The notes below the pieces were generated by a model. That model was not told where the DNA came from. It did not search any database and saw only the letters and a program-made list of their open reading frames with translations. Of a stretch of 64,000 nucleotides of DNA, positions 23,159 to 36,285 are shown one piece after another. Source of the stretch: Ornithodoros turicata (taxonomy: Eukaryota > Arthropoda > Arachnida > Ixodida > Argasidae); contig NC_088205.1 of NCBI RefSeq assembly GCF_037126465.1, forward strand, positions 27,449,482-27,513,481. The letters run 5' to 3'. Both the position numbers and the translations under genes were made by a program. Every line of letters begins with the position of its first letter. Positions within the stretch are counted from its first letter, which is position 1.

Positions 23159-24074
23159 CAGGGTGTCGGAGCGAACCGAAAACCGGAACCGAAAACCGCT
23201 ATTTTGGTGCGAACCGGAACGGAATCGAAACCGTATACGTTTTTTTCGCTCAGGAGGGAAACCGAAAAATATATTTAACGGTTTTCGGTCCAAAATAAAA
23301 CTTCGCCGGTTTCGACTACGGGTAGGCGAATGAAACAGACGCCGTGTGCTCTGAAGTCATGTCATGGGTACCATACGAGGGTTACGGTTACGGTGGAATG
23401 TATGTCGGTATACTATGACCCTTAGGCTCCCTTTGTAATGGTTTATCATTCACCCAAGGGGGCTGTATAACGGCTTCTTTATCGGTAATGTCGCGCAACG
23501 CGTCCCTTGCTTGAGAGCAGCTATGTTGAATACATTTACGTATACGCGAGGGCAAGCCCGTGCGAAGTGGCAACTCTTTTGTGGACAGGACACAAAGAAA
23601 ATAAAACGGAGCCGTCGAGCGCGTTTGTGAGTGAAGGTGTTCCTCGATTTGCGTCGTACTCATGCGGTGGTGCTTGGTGGCTAGACAGTAGCAACAGACA
23701 TTCGGATGGGACGCGATCGCTCCAACCCAGCAAGAAAGCATTTTACGTATGACATCACGACAAACAAGTCCGTTTGTAGCATGTGCTTCAAGAAAGGAGA
23801 AAGCCTATTTGAACAGACAGTAACCTACAGGAACCAGGAGCTACCAATTTCACAGCTGTCTATTAATATTAAATACCATGTATGCGGAATAAACGGGTTT
23901 ACATTTTGTAACATTGATTTTTTTTGTGGGGATAAATATTCTCAGCAGAAGCGGAACCGGTTAAAAACCGGTATGAACCGTTATTTTTTTGCTCCGGAGC
24001 AGAACCGGTACCGGATCGTTTATGATGTAACCGGAACGAAAACGAGAACGAAAAACATTTCGGTTCGACACCCT
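23159..24074. mobile_element. hAT-like non-autonomous transposon with 8-bp target duplication
   Basis: The element starts CAGGGTGTCGGAGCGAACCG and ends CGGTTCGACACCCTG, an imperfect inverted terminal repeat. GTCGGCAT occurs directly on both sides (23151-23158 and 24075-24082), an exact 8-base target duplication diagnostic for the hAT superfamily. Subterminal AACCGGAAC-type repeats are abundant at both ends, as expected for transposase-binding sites. There is no transposase gene. Confidence 0.85.
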
Positions 24075-24084
24075 GGTCGGCATC

Positions 24085-24290
24085 ACATAGGTGGGCAACG
24101 TCATGACTAACGCCCTGGGGGAATGTGAGTCCTGGGCCGACTTCTGAGGGAACTGTGCCGACATATGTCTGAAAGCGTCTCAGGAAAACCCAGGAAAAAC
24201 CCCAGCCAGCACAGCCAGCACCGGGATTCGAACCCGGGTACCTTCAGGACAGAGCAGCGCTAGCGTCACCCCTCCAAACTCGACATACCG
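24085..24290 (-). mobile_element. tRNA-derived SINE (minus strand)
   Basis: On the minus strand a tRNA-like head contains the B box GGGTTCGAATCC (about 24219-24230). It is followed by GCTGGCTGTGCTGGCTGGGG, TTTTCCTGGGTTTTCCTGAG and GACATATGTCGGCACAG. This head-plus-TTTCCTGGG tail arrangement is characteristic of widespread ixodid tick tRNA-SINEs. The hAT-like element has inserted at its tail. Confidence 0.7.
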
Positions 24291-25242
24291 TATTGAGCCA
24301 AACGGGCCCCTATACACCATCCGAATGAGAAACAAGTTTTGAAGTTGGAGGATGTAGGACGTGTAGCGCATGCCGCTCGAAGTTGCAGTGCTTACAACAC
24401 TCTAATGTAATTGCTTGGTGCAACAGATCAGAGCGCATTGCCCACGGCGAGTTCACAGGCGCAGAGGGACAGACTCACGACAGACAGATTTGCAGACTCG
24501 CTGCTGTGACCCTATACGACGCGAACTCAAAGTATAGTTCACGTGGCTACCAGGTAAGCGTACAGACCCGATCAGGGAAACACGCACATTTAGTAGCTGG
24601 CTCTAGGGCGTGTGTTAAATTTTCATTTTCTTACAGGTATATGTCGCATATAACGGATATTTCACAAAAACCTCCTTGCTGAATAATTCTGATGCTTTCA
24701 GATAACTTGGCAAACATTTAGAGACATCGGCCAAGAGGTGAGCAGTGAGTGGCCCATTTGCATACGCCCATTAATTAAAGCTTTTATTTACCTAACAAGT
24801 ATGTGGAACTGAGCCACTCCCTAGTCTGCTCTTTGCCTATGTCTCAAGAAGGCCAAAAAGAAAGGTTTCCCCAACTCCATCACGCATCAACTCAACCTAA
24901 CCTTGTTCAGTAAACAGCGAATGTTTCGTTGCCTCGCACACATAAGGAGCGCGGTTCACGTGCTGGCGGTGGTTTGCGAGACCAACGTAATGTCGTATAT
25001 GTCATCCGCCAGGAGTGCAGTGCACCACGATGTCACTTTCCCGGGGTTTGGGTTCGCCACTCGGTGTTCATCGCGAAGTAGCCACTCCACGATTCCTATT
25101 GGAACCACGACGACCTATACATAGCAGTTATCGTTCGATAGTAGCGTTGTCAAAGTAAGAAGGTTGAAGGAGGAGGACACTGGTGTCCTGTGCAATGTTC
25201 AAAAGAATAAAGTCAGGTTGGGAAACCGGATGATCACTCAGC
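24291..25242. other. no gene seen
   Basis: Unremarkable sequence without a recognisable protein frame. The interval ends at the left terminus of the TA-flanked MITE. Confidence 0.4.
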
Positions 25243-25841
25243 TACACTCTAAGAAAGAAAGGAGTAAAATGGGGAGTAATTGCATCTTCTAGTCCCCTAG
25301 ACTGCAATTACTCTCTATCTTAGTCCCCTAACCCCCTAGGACTTTTACATTTACTCCCTAGGACTGCAAATTGTCACTGAACATTGCAAATGGTCTTCGG
25401 AATTCAACAGTCTACGTTGAGTTTAAGTTTGATTGTAGAAAAAAAACGGAAGATATTGAATTCGTCACAGACGAATTCTGCTACTCCCTCAAATGAAATG
25501 AAATGAATGAAAGGAGAAAGAAAACTGCAAAGATGAAAAGGTAAAAATAGAAAGACATCACCCCTCCCGGTCACCGAACTGTACGTGCATATGCGTAGCT
25601 ACGTCCCCTAGAAGTGAGCTGAAGTGAGCTGAAGTTAGCTAAGAAACTAACAGGAACGGGGAACTCGACGACACATGCCTAGAATGCGGTCCTAAAATAC
25701 AGATACCATCTCACTGCTCACTATGAAGTTGACAAGAGCTGACAACGCCGCATCTCTCTTCCCGGGTTCCCATACACCCAGCACCTTGACTATATCGAAT
25801 GTTCTATTGTCCAAGCGGTCTAGAGCAACCTTCAATGTAGC

Positions 25842-26092
25842 TGTCATAGTCCAAAGCGGCAACCGTCACAGCATGAAGGGGCATCTTGAAGTGTTTATTA
25901 TACGTATTGCGTACGAACTACAAGTACAACAAAACATGTGCACACAGACGTGCAACGACGAGCGACGGACATGCTGGCATGCGTCAGCATGAATATGTGT
26001 CACACAAGGGATAGTCTGGCCCGACCGCCAACATCAACCAAGCGGCATAGGGGGCGCTAGTAACATGCACCCAACTAAATAGATACATGACA
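25842..26092 (-). repeat. 3' LTR
   Basis: A 251-base long terminal repeat, nearly identical to 30689-30939. It is the 3' LTR because gag-pol runs on the minus strand. The poly-purine tract lies just outside at about 26093-26106. Confidence 0.95.
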
Positions 26093-26275
26093 TGCCCTTT
26101 TTTTTTTCTTTGCTAACAAACCCCTCAAGCTTTCTCTAGCTTTAAGATACTACATAAATATCAGTCCAACAAAAGTTAACACTGAAGTTAAGAAACAACT
26201 CCAACAATATTAATAACTCCAAAACGTACTACACCCAGTTCTCAGTAAACTCTCAAACACAAAAACTGCAAGTTT

Positions 26276-29200
26276 CTAGCCACAGTCATAACCCTGAAGA
26301 TATCCAGGACGTCGCACAACTCTTCCAGACCTTGTTACGCGAACTCCAGGTTCCAGATGCACAGTTACAGTTTCCTTTTGAGACGACGCACCCTGTGGAG
26401 ATGATACCGGCAGCCCTGCTGTTTCTGTTGGCTCAGCATCCTGTGTAGACGACGGCGGTTCGGCCTGCTCCAACAGGTTGTCCTGCTGTGGAACTATATA
26501 GTCTCTTGCGAAAGTGAATAATAATACTGCTCTGCGCTCCTTTCTTCCTCAGCGCCACAGTCCACCTTACGTGGCCTCAGATGATATCTATTTCTTCTAC
26601 GGACACCACCACTTGACAACTTCACCAGATAGCTTCTTGGTTGGGGCCAACCTGTAGAACGACTGCAGCCATCCACTTGGTACCTCGCCTTACCCACACA
26701 GGTTGTCCTGCATCCAGTTGAGACAACTGGGCACTTCTTCTATCATACCGGTGCTGCTGCTTCTGTCTCAACTCTAGGCCTTTCTGATGGTCTTCGCAGG
26801 GGTAATTTGGCTTGTACAGGGTCGGAAGTGCTGGCAGCAATGTTCTAACTCTTCGTCCCATCAACATCTCGGCAGGAGATGGCAAGTGTTCTGTCGGTGT
26901 CGCACGATAATTAAGTAGAGCAATATGAACATCTTGTTCATCATCCAACGTTTTCGTCAAGGTGGACTTAATGGTCTGCACACTTCTCTCCACCAGTCCA
27001 TTGGATCTTGGAAAGTGAGGGCTAGAGGTTATGTGACAAATGCCCCACTCCTTGTTGAAGGAAGCGAACAGTGCAGAATTAAAGGGAGGTCCATTGTCGG
27101 AAATCACCTCAGACGGAATCCCGTGGCGTGCATACACGGACTTCAAAAAGTTTATGACACACTTGGCGGTCACATTTGGCATTTCCTGCAACTCAACATA
27201 CTTGGAATAATGGTCAATGACGAGTAGATAAGTTAATCCTTGGTGATAGAAAAAGTCAAGGGCAGGCTTCTGCCACGGCAGTGACGGTAAGGGTACACTA
27301 AGCAGTGTCTCTTGAGGGTTGCTCCTGTAGTTTACTTGGCATGTCGTACACTGTTGTACCTTGCTCTCAATGTCTCTTGACATTCCTGGCCAGTATAGGG
27401 CTTCTCGTGCCCGTATCTTGGATGCTACCATACCTCGATGACCTTCATGAAGTCTGTTTAGGGTATGTTCCCTGCAACTCTTGTGAATCACCAAACGTCT
27501 TCCTCGGCAAAGTAAGCCTTCCTTCACGTGCAACTCATCTCTGCAATCCCAGTACAGTTTTGCTCCAAGCTGAACCTGCTTACGACACAGTGGCCAGCCC
27601 TGCTGGCAATATCTAACAACTTGCTGCAACGTCTCATCTTTCGCTGTTGCACCTCTGATGGCGTCCAAAGTAAGTGACGATGCTTGCACAAGAAGACACA
27701 ATGAGGCTGGTACCTCACAACTCGCCTCCCTAGTCACTTCCTGCAGTGGTGCCCGCAACAACGCATCAGCAACAGCAAGATCCTTTCCAGGAACATAAAC
27801 AAGCTGCGCTTGATAATGTTGCAGTCGCAGTAACAGTCGTTGCAATCTCGGTGATATGGAGTCGAAAGGCTTTTGCGAGAGTCCGACTAGGGGCTTATGG
27901 TCTGTCTGTACTTCAACAACCCTACCATAGGTGAAATAGTGAAAATGCTCTGCCGCAAACACGACTGCCAAAAGTTCTTTTTCTATCTGTGAATATCGTT
28001 GTTGTGTCTTCGTCAGCGACACTGACGCATAGGCTACAGGGTGGTCATTTTGAAGAAGTACAGCGCCCAATCCATAAGAGCTAGCATCCACTGACAGTGT
28101 CACCGGACAGTTCGCGTCGAAGTATGACAACACAGGAGCAGTCACCAGAAGTTGCTTGAGGTGTTTAAAACATTGTTGACAATTTTCATCCCAGACCCAC
28201 TCAACGTCTTTCCGTAGCAGCTGCCTTAGCACACGATTACTTTCTGACATTTTTGGAACAAATTTAGTGAGGTACGTCACCATTCCGATGAACCGTTGCA
28301 GCTGCTGCTTACTTGTCGGCACAGGATAGTCCGTAATGGCCTTCACCTTCTGTGGATCAGGCTCCACGCCTTGCGATGTCAGCACGTGGCCAAGGTACTT
28401 AACTCTTTGCACTGCTAGCTGTAGCTTTTCCTTATTAAGCTTCAGGTTTGATTTCCTTGCCACTTCAAGAACCTTTCGAAGCTGTTGGCAATGCTCCTCC
28501 ATGTCTCGAGACGCCAGCAGAATGTCGTCAAAATATGGGTGAACGTCTGGAAGCTCAGCAAACAGTTGGTCCACAGACTGCTGAAACGCTTCTGGGGCAC
28601 AGTTCAACCCATAGGGCATCACCAAGAAGCGATAACGACCGTAGGGCGTAGCAAACGTACATAACCGAGAACTTCCTTCATCCAGCTGCAGGTGGTGAAA
28701 GGCGTGTGATGCATCCATGACCGTAAATACTGTAGACCCGTGAAGTCTTGCAAACTGCCTTTCCTGTGTTGGGATCTGGTAATGAGGTCTCTTGATTGCC
28801 TCGTTTAACTTCCGAGGATCCAAACATACACGAATGTCTCCATTAGGTTTCGGCACAATTATAAGCGGACTGCACCAGTCAGTAGGCTCTGTCACTCTTG
28901 CAATGACACCGTCTCGTTCCATTCTCTCAAGCTCCAACTTGAGCTTCTCCTCTAAGGCCAAAGGCACTTTCCTGGGCGGTGAAATAGGCGGCTTCACATC
29001 TTCCTTTAGTATGATCTTATGAGTTCCTGGCAGTCGTCCAACACCTTGAAAAACATCTTTATATTCTGCAACAACTTGCTCTGGTGTCTCCCTGATACTC
29101 TCATGTCGAGCCACTTCACCTTTAACCTCGCAAACTCTCTTGAGAAGGTTGAACATCTGACATTCTTGAACACCCAGTATGGGCGACGACGACAAGTCGA

Positions 29201-29759
29201 CGACCAGAAACGTCACAGGGCACGTAAGTCCATTAGCAGTGCAGCTCAAGACTGTCTCTCCGACCACAGTAAGCTGCTCCCCAGTATACGTTGTGACACG
29301 GCGTTGAGACCTTCTGACAAGAGGTCTAGGATTCCAAGCTCGGACAATCTCTTTTGAAATCACATTCACCTCGGACCCTGTGTCAAGCTTGCAGTTGAGA
29401 AGGTGGCCTTCTACTCTGACGTCTTCTGTCCAGAATGCAGACCCTTCAAGGCTGTCAACAGTCAGGACATCAAGGGACACGAAGTCGCCCAATGTCCCTT
29501 GCATATGATCACCCGTAAGAACGTGCAGTTGAGAGTCATGCTTGTTATGACCACGGTTGGGACAGTTTGGAACACAGGCCCTCACTTGATTAGGGTTACG
29601 TTGTCCTGCTCTGCAGACTTGCGCGAAGTGGTTCAATTTTCCACACTTTCCACAACGCTGCCCATACGCTGGACAGTTGCGAGGGGGATGAGTCCTGCCA
29701 CACCTTCCACACGGTTCTGTCGTCTCTAACGGGCAACCCGTCTCCTGGGCATCCCGCAC
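26276..29759 (-). CDS. pol: pol polyprotein of the LTR element (protease, RT, RNase H, integrase)
   Basis: A 1045-residue open frame ends at 26622. It carries two Cys/His knuckles (residues 17-49, CGRCGRTHPPRNC and CGKCGKLNHFAQVC) and the aspartic protease motif LDTGSE (125-130). RT includes VMDASHAF, MPYGLNCAPEAFQ and the catalytic box YFDDIL (409-414). RNase H follows with SVDASSYGLGAV near 557, then the integrase HHCC finger (HEGHRGM, CTTCQ) and catalytic residues in LDFFYHQG, SDNGPPF and GLVERSVQ. After a frame change near 26640 a Pro/Glu-rich C-terminal tail continues to 26276 with RVTRSGRVVRRP. It replicates the element by reverse transcription and integration. The main frame is intact. 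Confidence 0.9.
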
Positions 29760-29975
29760 ACGGTGGGCTCACCAGCCAAGGCCCCTCCGGGGGGACTACC
29801 CCACACAGACTCCGGCTCCGTGTTGCCCTGCCGGGGGGGGGGGGGATATGTTTATTAAGAAAAAAAGAAAGGAAAGGTTAGCCAGGCAAAGAGCCGGCTT
29901 GCTATTCCGAAAAAAAAAGGGGGAAGGGGCAAACGAAAAAGAAAAGGAAGGAAAAAGAAACCCCTGCCGGGGTTT

Positions 29976-30625
29976 CGTAGTTAGTCCTCTGCCTAGGCCT
30001 CTTCCACGCCAGTGTTTGTAGGCTCCTTTCTTTTGACCTGTCGTATATACAGTTCATCAACGTGACCCTCCTGGACGGTGACTGCTAGAGAGTGACTCTT
30101 TGAAAGTTCCGCGCTCTTGCTCTGAAGAACGACGCTTTGTAGTGTAATGGCGGCATCACGTAGCAAACGCTCTCGAAGGGCGCTATCCTTTATGCCAAGA
30201 ACAAGACGGTCCTTGACATTGCGCTCGTACGCAGCCCAAACTCGTAAAGCTCCGCTTGCAGCTTGACTTCCTGAAGGAATTGATCAAATGGCTGTCCAGG
30301 CTTCTGACACAAGTTATTAAACACGAACGACGCATGCGTGAGATTCCTGTACGCCCTACTTGTCTAATGTGTCCCAAACGCTCTTCATCGTCCTCGCCTT
30401 TTCTTGAGCTTTGCCACCTGCCTCTGTTGTCTCCTCCTTTGGGAACTCCAACGTGCGTTCTTTTCCTCTCACATGAAGCAGAAGAGATAGCCGTGTTTCG
30501 TCATCTTCCTTGTGGTATTTTAGCGCACGTTCATACGTCTCGTACTCGCGGCGCCACTCCGAGCGTGCTTCAGCAGGGTTCGACGTAGTTTCAAAGGGGC
30601 GTACCTGCTTCAGGAACGTAGCCAT
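29976..30625 (-). pseudogene. gag of the LTR element, frame-disrupted
   Basis: It starts at 30625 with MATFLKQVRPFE, about 60 bases after the LTR, and continues through EWRREYETYERALKYHKEDD. That stretch looks like the Gag N-terminus of Ty3/Gypsy elements of the K02A2.6-like type. The frame stops at 30356 and resumes in another frame (30183-30377, motifs FNNLCQ and FDQFLQEVK-like). The Gag zinc knuckles lie in the pol frame (below). A 200-base stretch at 29760-29975 with G and A/G homopolymers separates gag from pol and may be a later small insertion. Confidence 0.65.
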
Positions 30626-30688
30626 CTTGTCAACCCTACTTGACAGTCAATCCTCGTTGTCAACCGGTCGACCCCACTTCTGGCACCA

Positions 30689-30939
30689 TGTCATAGTCCA
30701 AAGCGGCAACCGTCACAGCATGAAGGGGCATCTTGAAGTGTTTATTATACGTATTGCGTACGAACTACAAGTACAACAAAACATGTGCACACAGACGTGC
30801 AACGACGAGCGACGGACATGCTGGCATGTGTCAGCATGAATATGTGTCACACAAGGGATAGTCTGGCCCGACCGCCAACATCAACCAAGCGGCATAGGGG
30901 GCGCTAGTAACATGCACCCAACTAAATAGATACATGACA
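30689..30939 (-). repeat. 5' LTR
   Basis: A 251-base repeat carrying the presumed promoter. The adjoining minus-strand TGGTGCCAGAAGTGGGG is the tRNA primer-binding site; I did not assign the tRNA. Confidence 0.95.
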
Positions 30940-33900
30940 GTAGCCCTTTGGGATGCACATCTTGTGCAGTGCATAACGATGTGTTCCGTGTTTTCCACAG
31001 ATGCACACACTGGACAGTTTGCTGAACTAGCCCTACCGACTTTATGGAGAAACTGTTGACCATACGGAACGTTAAGGCGAAACCGATGCAAAAGTGTTTG
31101 TATAGGTCGCGGTATGCTGGACGGAACACGGAATTTCAGCTCCGGGTCAATCTGATGAAGCAAGGATGGCCGCCTGTCGACTTGTAACCATTGTCTTCTG
31201 CAAATGTCTTCTGTCAGCAATTTTAACATGTGCTTCACATCTGACGTGGAATATGTCACCGTGTGTTCCGTTGACGATAGGTGCGCTATATCAGCCATCT
31301 CATCTGCAGCTTCATTACCCCGTATGCCAACATGTCCAGGAATGCACTGAAGCAGTATGTCGTGGCCAGTATCTACTGCTTTCTTGTATGCGATGAGAAT
31401 GTCCCGTACTATTGCGGCCATACAGCCACTTCCCAAGAATGATGTTATGGCTTGGAGGCCGGCCTTTGAATCGCAATATATGACCCATTGCGCGGGCTCC
31501 TGGCGTGCGGCCACATACTGCATTGCAAGCTGCATGGCTACCAATTCCGCTGCTGTCGACGGTGTTCTGTGGGAAAGCCTTGCCATTCCTTCTCTACTAT
31601 GCTGTGGCAAAACAAACGCTGATGAAGACCCAGACGTTGACGTCGACCCGTCTGTGAAAATTGCGGTCCTAGCACGATGGCTCTCCATCAGAGTCAGACA
31701 GTACTGTTTCAGCACTGGAGATGGTAGTGAAGCCTTTTGGTGATATACACCAGGAACAGTCAGCGCGATACGAGGAAGTTGCAGTGTCCACGGAGGATCG
31801 ACCGCCGTTAATGTCAACTGTGCTTTTGGTAAAGCACTGCGATGTGGAGCGATCACGTTGATGAATTGCGAATTTCGACGTGCCACCTTCCTTGCAAGGG
31901 GGTGTTTGTGATGCTGTTTGCATAGACGAACGTAGTGTCGCACTGTTTCCTGCGTCCTCAGTACATCTAATGGAAGTTCTCTGGCTTCTACTGTAGTTAG
32001 GACATTTGAAGTTGCACAAGGTACACCGAGGCAGACTTTTAAGCTTTTCGATAATACACTTTGCAGTGTCCTCTCTGACGTGTCACTTATTCCATGCAGT
32101 ACTTGCAAATGGTAGGCCATCATCAGCCGAATGAGTGCTTTATGTATGGTGAGAAGAGACGCAGTCGACATTCCCCAGCGGGAGCCGCTGATGCGCCGTA
32201 GGATGTTGATACGTGTGTCAGTTCTTTCCTTGAGATGTTTAATGTGCGCAGCCCACGAGAGCTGCGAGTCGATTATTACTCCCAAGAACCGGTGATGAGA
32301 CACTCTCCTTATTGGCTGGCCGTCAAGCTTCAGTTGAAAAGTCTTCATTTTCTTTCGACTGAAGGGAAGAAATACGGTTTTCTCGACTGATATGTCCATT
32401 CCCCTCTCCGTTAAGAAGGAGACCGTACAATCTAAGGCATTTTGAAGGCGCTGCCGCAATGCGGGCATCTGCACACCAGAGCACCATATACAGATGTCGT
32501 CGGCGTACATACTAATGTGCACGTTCTTCGGCAACCGTTGCGGTAGGTTCGCCATGACCACGTTGAACAGCAGGGGACTCAACACGCCGCCCTGTGGCAC
32601 CCCGCTTATGAGGCCATGACTGTCACTATTCCCGTCTTCGGTTTGCACATACACTGACCTCCCTTCAAGGTAGTCTGCGATCCACCGTAGAGACCGACCT
32701 TGTATTCCTAGGCTATACAGATCATATAGGACGTGGCTGTAACTGACCGTGTCGTACGCCCTTTTGACGTCTAAAAATGCTGCCGCTGTCGTGCGACCTT
32801 GCGCGCGTTCATGTTCTACGAAGGTCACCAGGTCTAGTACGCTGTCCATAGTGCACCTGCCCTTACGGAAGCCAGACATGCATTCTGGAAGCAGCTTTTG
32901 TGTCTCGATGACCCATTCCACTCGACTTAACACCATCTTTTCCATTACCTTGCACACGCAGCTCGACAAGCTAATTGGCCTGAAGGATGCCATATCCCTG
33001 GGAGATTTCCCCGGTTTCAGCCAGGGCACTACTCTGGAGATTTTCCATATCGCAGGAAGTTTGCCCTCATTCCAGCTCTTATTGATTAGACTTAATAAAG
33101 TATTCTGAGCGTTGATGTGTAAGCTACCTATATGCTTGTAGGTAACACCGTCGGGACCTGGCGACGATTTGCATCTTCTTGAACTTGAAGCGGCGTCAAG
33201 TTCTGCTAGGCTGAAATCAGCATCCAGGGCTGCACACCGCGCGTTATCGGTCAACACAGTACTCTGTTTGGCATTTCCCACTGATACATGATATGTAGTT
33301 GTCGTGGATGATACAGATGGCCTAGTAAACAGTTTGCAAAATTCATTTGCGGCAGACCGCTCATCAGTATCGTGATGAATAGCCAGAGCCCTGAAAGGGT
33401 AAGATTGCGAGTTTGCTGTCCCAAGCGACCGGACTAGCTGCCATACACGCGTCATGGGTGTGAATGGCGAAAGTGTGGAACAGAAAGACCGCCACTGTTG
33501 CCGAGATAATCTTTGTAGGTGACGCCGTATTATACGCTGCAACCGGCATGATTCTCGATAGTCGTGTGGGTTTCCGGATCGTCGGAATCTCCTTTCCGCT
33601 CTGCGTCGAATCGCACGAAGCCTTTCGTATTCCGCATCTACGCGTGTGTAGGTATCGGGAACCGTAATAGCTTTCGATGCAGATTCCGCGGTTTTCTTCA
33701 CCGCAGCTGCAAAATCTTCAGCTGTATCTGTAGCTACGTGGGCGATGTCACGAGCTGATTGGAATTTATAACGCGACCAGTCCGTTACATTCACGCGTCG
33801 CCGCTTTTTCAGTGACCCCGAAAGACGGTGCTCAATGAGCACAGGCATATGGTCACTCCCCAATGAGTCAGTATGCGTGCCCCACTCAATACGCTGAGCA

Positions 33901-34474
33901 ATTTCAGTGGAGCACAGGGTGGCATCTATACAGCTGTGGCAACGCAGGCCGCGAAAAAACGTTGATGACCCGTCGTTGAGAACAGTGAGGTCAAGGTCAG
34001 TCACTACACTTTCAAATATTCGCCCACGAGCGTCAGTGTGCTGGCTGCCCCAGAGTACACTGTGGGCGTTCATATCCCCGCAGACAATGACCGGTGCAGG
34101 ATACGCCAGCAAGTAGGTCTCTGACCTGTTCCTCGGTAACTCTTACGTTCGACGCTACATACGCACTGGTCACAGTAATGTAGGTGCTCTTGAGTCGAAC
34201 GCGGCACGTGACGTATTCGAACTTTTCATTTGTCGACACCCGTATGAGGGCACACGGTATGTCCTTTCTCACGCACAACATGGCTCTACTCTGACTATTG
34301 GGTCGACAGGAGAAGTGCACCTCGTAGCCTGACAGTTTAAAGGCGTCATCGACTCTAGGTTCATTCAAGGCCAATATTGGGAAACGATGACGGAAAATGA
34401 AGTTACGAAAATCTCCCATTTTCTGCTGTAGACTGTTACAATTCCATTGAAAGATAGTAGCAGACTTGATTGCT

Positions 34475-35826
34475 TTAGTCATGTGAAGGTTCATTCAGCC
34501 GTCGACGCAGGTGATCCTGGTGTAGGACTGCCTCCATTGCTAGTACGGCTTGTACCTCTGGAAGATCCCCGGAGGTCGGGTGGTCTCGTAGAATTGCGCG
34601 TAAGACAGCAAACAGCAAGGGCACGATGATATCTAGTACTTCTGATGACGATCTGCTACAGTTATCTTTTGCGGTTTGTCTAGGAGCCTGACGTAAGGAC
34701 TCTTTCGACCTGGTATTGTACGCTGAAGTGGTCTTCCTGTCGGAGGGCTCAGGGAAGGACTCCTCGAGATGTTTCAAGCTTACGTGAGATTTAGAGGCAG
34801 CTACATTGGCGTATGTGTTAGATCCCTTGGACTCTGCTGATACTTTCCTCTTCGTTCGTGTAATGGGGTAGGGTACTGCTCTCAAGCGGTGAATCACCCC
34901 AGGCCATAGTCATGATTTAGTTGTTGTTGTTGTTGTTGTTTCCTCTTCGTTAAGTTTTGCTTTGGTGGCTTCGAGGTAGCGGGCTGGAGAACCTCTTGCT
35001 CGACGGCCCTCACGAATTCTGGGTTCGGTGGTGCCAATTTACTAGTGTTAGAGCGACCGAGAGTCACTCTTTGCACCTGTGCGGCGGCAGCCGCTTTAGC
35101 TATTCGGCATGCACCGTAGGTTGCTGTATGTGCGAGACCGCAATTTGCGCACTTCGGCTCTCGCCTCGCAGAGCATACCTTATAATCATGCGGCCCCGAA
35201 CAGATCTTGCACCGTTCTTCATTCCTGCAGTGCCAAGCAATGTGTCCAAAACGTTGTCAGCGGAAACATTGGGTTGGGGGTGCCACGTATTCATTTACCG
35301 CATAACTGGTGAAACCCAGCCTTACTTCCGTTGGAAGGGGTTGTCTTGGTTGGAACGTAAGGATTAAGCTGTCTTTTTCCAGAGGGCTAGATGTGCCGTC
35401 GTCAGCTCGGATGAATACGACTTCTCGCTTCACGGTTATGATGCCGTAAGAGCTCAAATAAGCTTTTAGTCGCTCTTCGGAGTACTGCATGGGGACTTTA
35501 CATATTCTCCCCATAGTCTGAAGTTATGATGATGGCACAAACGTTTCGACTGCGACTGTGGCTACTTTGTCGATTTGGAGCAAGCTTGTGGCTGATGCTT
35601 CAGTTGCCACATTAATAACTAAGCTTCCATCTTTGTTAATTCTGTGAGAAATGATTTTCTCCTGAGTTCCTTTCATGATGTCTTTTGCAATTGTATTGGG
35701 GTCCACATCCCAGAACGACTGGGCTGGGTCTTTTGGTTTAAAGACCACAGGAATGCCCGTGAGACGGTTCTTCTTGTATGAAACCACCTGGAACGGTGTT
35801 GGGTCGTCGTCGATTTCAAAGTTCAC
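34475..35826 (-). pseudogene. LINE A ORF1 (gag-like, CCHC knuckles), broken
   Basis: Pieces on the minus strand: 35524-35826 (starting MNFEIDDDPTPFQVV), 35257-35514, a CCHC knuckle region about 35077-35250 (motifs HIAWHC, CKICSGPHDYKVC, CANCGLAH) and 34475-35076 with a poly-Gln tract and a Ser/Thr-rich tail. An in-frame TGA stands directly before the first knuckle, and other frame changes occur. The protein would bind LINE RNA in the RNP. The 3' end overlaps the start of the endonuclease frame by about 20 bases. Confidence 0.7.
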
Positions 35827-36285
35827 TACTGTATCGTCAGAATCCAGGTTCGGGTCCTCGTGATTAGGATTCTGCCTCTCGAACTCATCATTTTCATCAC
35901 GAGGTCATCAACAGTCTACGTATATTTGTGCTCTTGGTCAATTTGATGGCATAAGGCTGCATAACTGAGCCAACTTAGCAATCTCCCACCCACACAAAGT
36001 AAGAAACACAGTGCGAGTGCTTCTTTCTTCGCAAATTGCGTCCTAGGTATGTCGCAAGATTTTATATAACTCGATATTTATTATTCCAAAACCCAAAGGA
36101 CCACTAAGGGTCATTACATGGGTAAACGATGAAGAAAAAACTAACAACAGCCTTTGCACACTATTAGTTTAAAAGGAGAACAAACAAGAATTATAACAAT
36201 AATAACAATAGTAATTCAATGCAATAACGATGGTACACTGGCCACAGTAGACCTAGGGAAGGAGGTCTATGTGACAACAGAGTTA

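Larger units (their letters stand above)
25842..30939 (-). mobile_element. complete Ty3/Gypsy-type LTR retrotransposon
   Basis: Two nearly identical 251-base direct repeats (25842-26092 and 30689-30939) start TGTCATAG and end ATGACA on the plus strand. GTAGC occurs immediately outside both (25837-25841 and 30940-30944), an exact 5-base target duplication. On the minus strand the primer-binding site directly after the 5' LTR reads TGGTGCCAGAAGTGGGG. A purine tract of A9-GGGCA precedes the 3' LTR. The LTRs differ at very few positions (for example gcgtcagc versus gtgtcagc), indicating a recent insertion. Confidence 0.95.
25692..34494 (-). pseudogene. LINE A ORF2 (endonuclease, RT, RNase H), split by an LTR element
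   Basis: The APE endonuclease begins at 34494 (FQWNCNSL, LALNEPRV). It changes frame near 34090 and continues with VIVCGDMNAHSVLWG and LGSDHMPVLIE. RT carries SFRPISLSS, FLDVKRAYDTV, GVPQGGVLSPLLFN and the catalytic MYADDICIW. RNase H shows FTDGSTS, YCDSKAGL and GHVGIRGNEAADEMA. The open frame runs to 30940, where the LTR element begins. The remaining C-terminus (LKVALDRLDNRTFD onward, stop at 25692-25694) lies on the other side of that element in the matching frame. Apart from the one frameshift and the insertion, the copy is well preserved, so it is relatively young. Confidence 0.85.
25418..35907 (-). mobile_element. LINE A: RNase H-containing non-LTR retrotransposon, interrupted by an LTR element
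   Basis: The element is flanked by an exact 14-base duplication TCAACAGTCTACGT (25404-25417 and 35908-35921), so it is a full or nearly full insertion by target-primed reverse transcription. Ignoring the LTR element and its 5-bp duplication it is about 5.4 kb: a gag-like ORF1 at 35826-34475 and ORF2 (endonuclease, RT, RNase H) from 34494 to 25692. The RNase H domain plus APE endonuclease places it in the I-like group of LINEs. The clade is inferred from domain order only. Confidence 0.8.
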
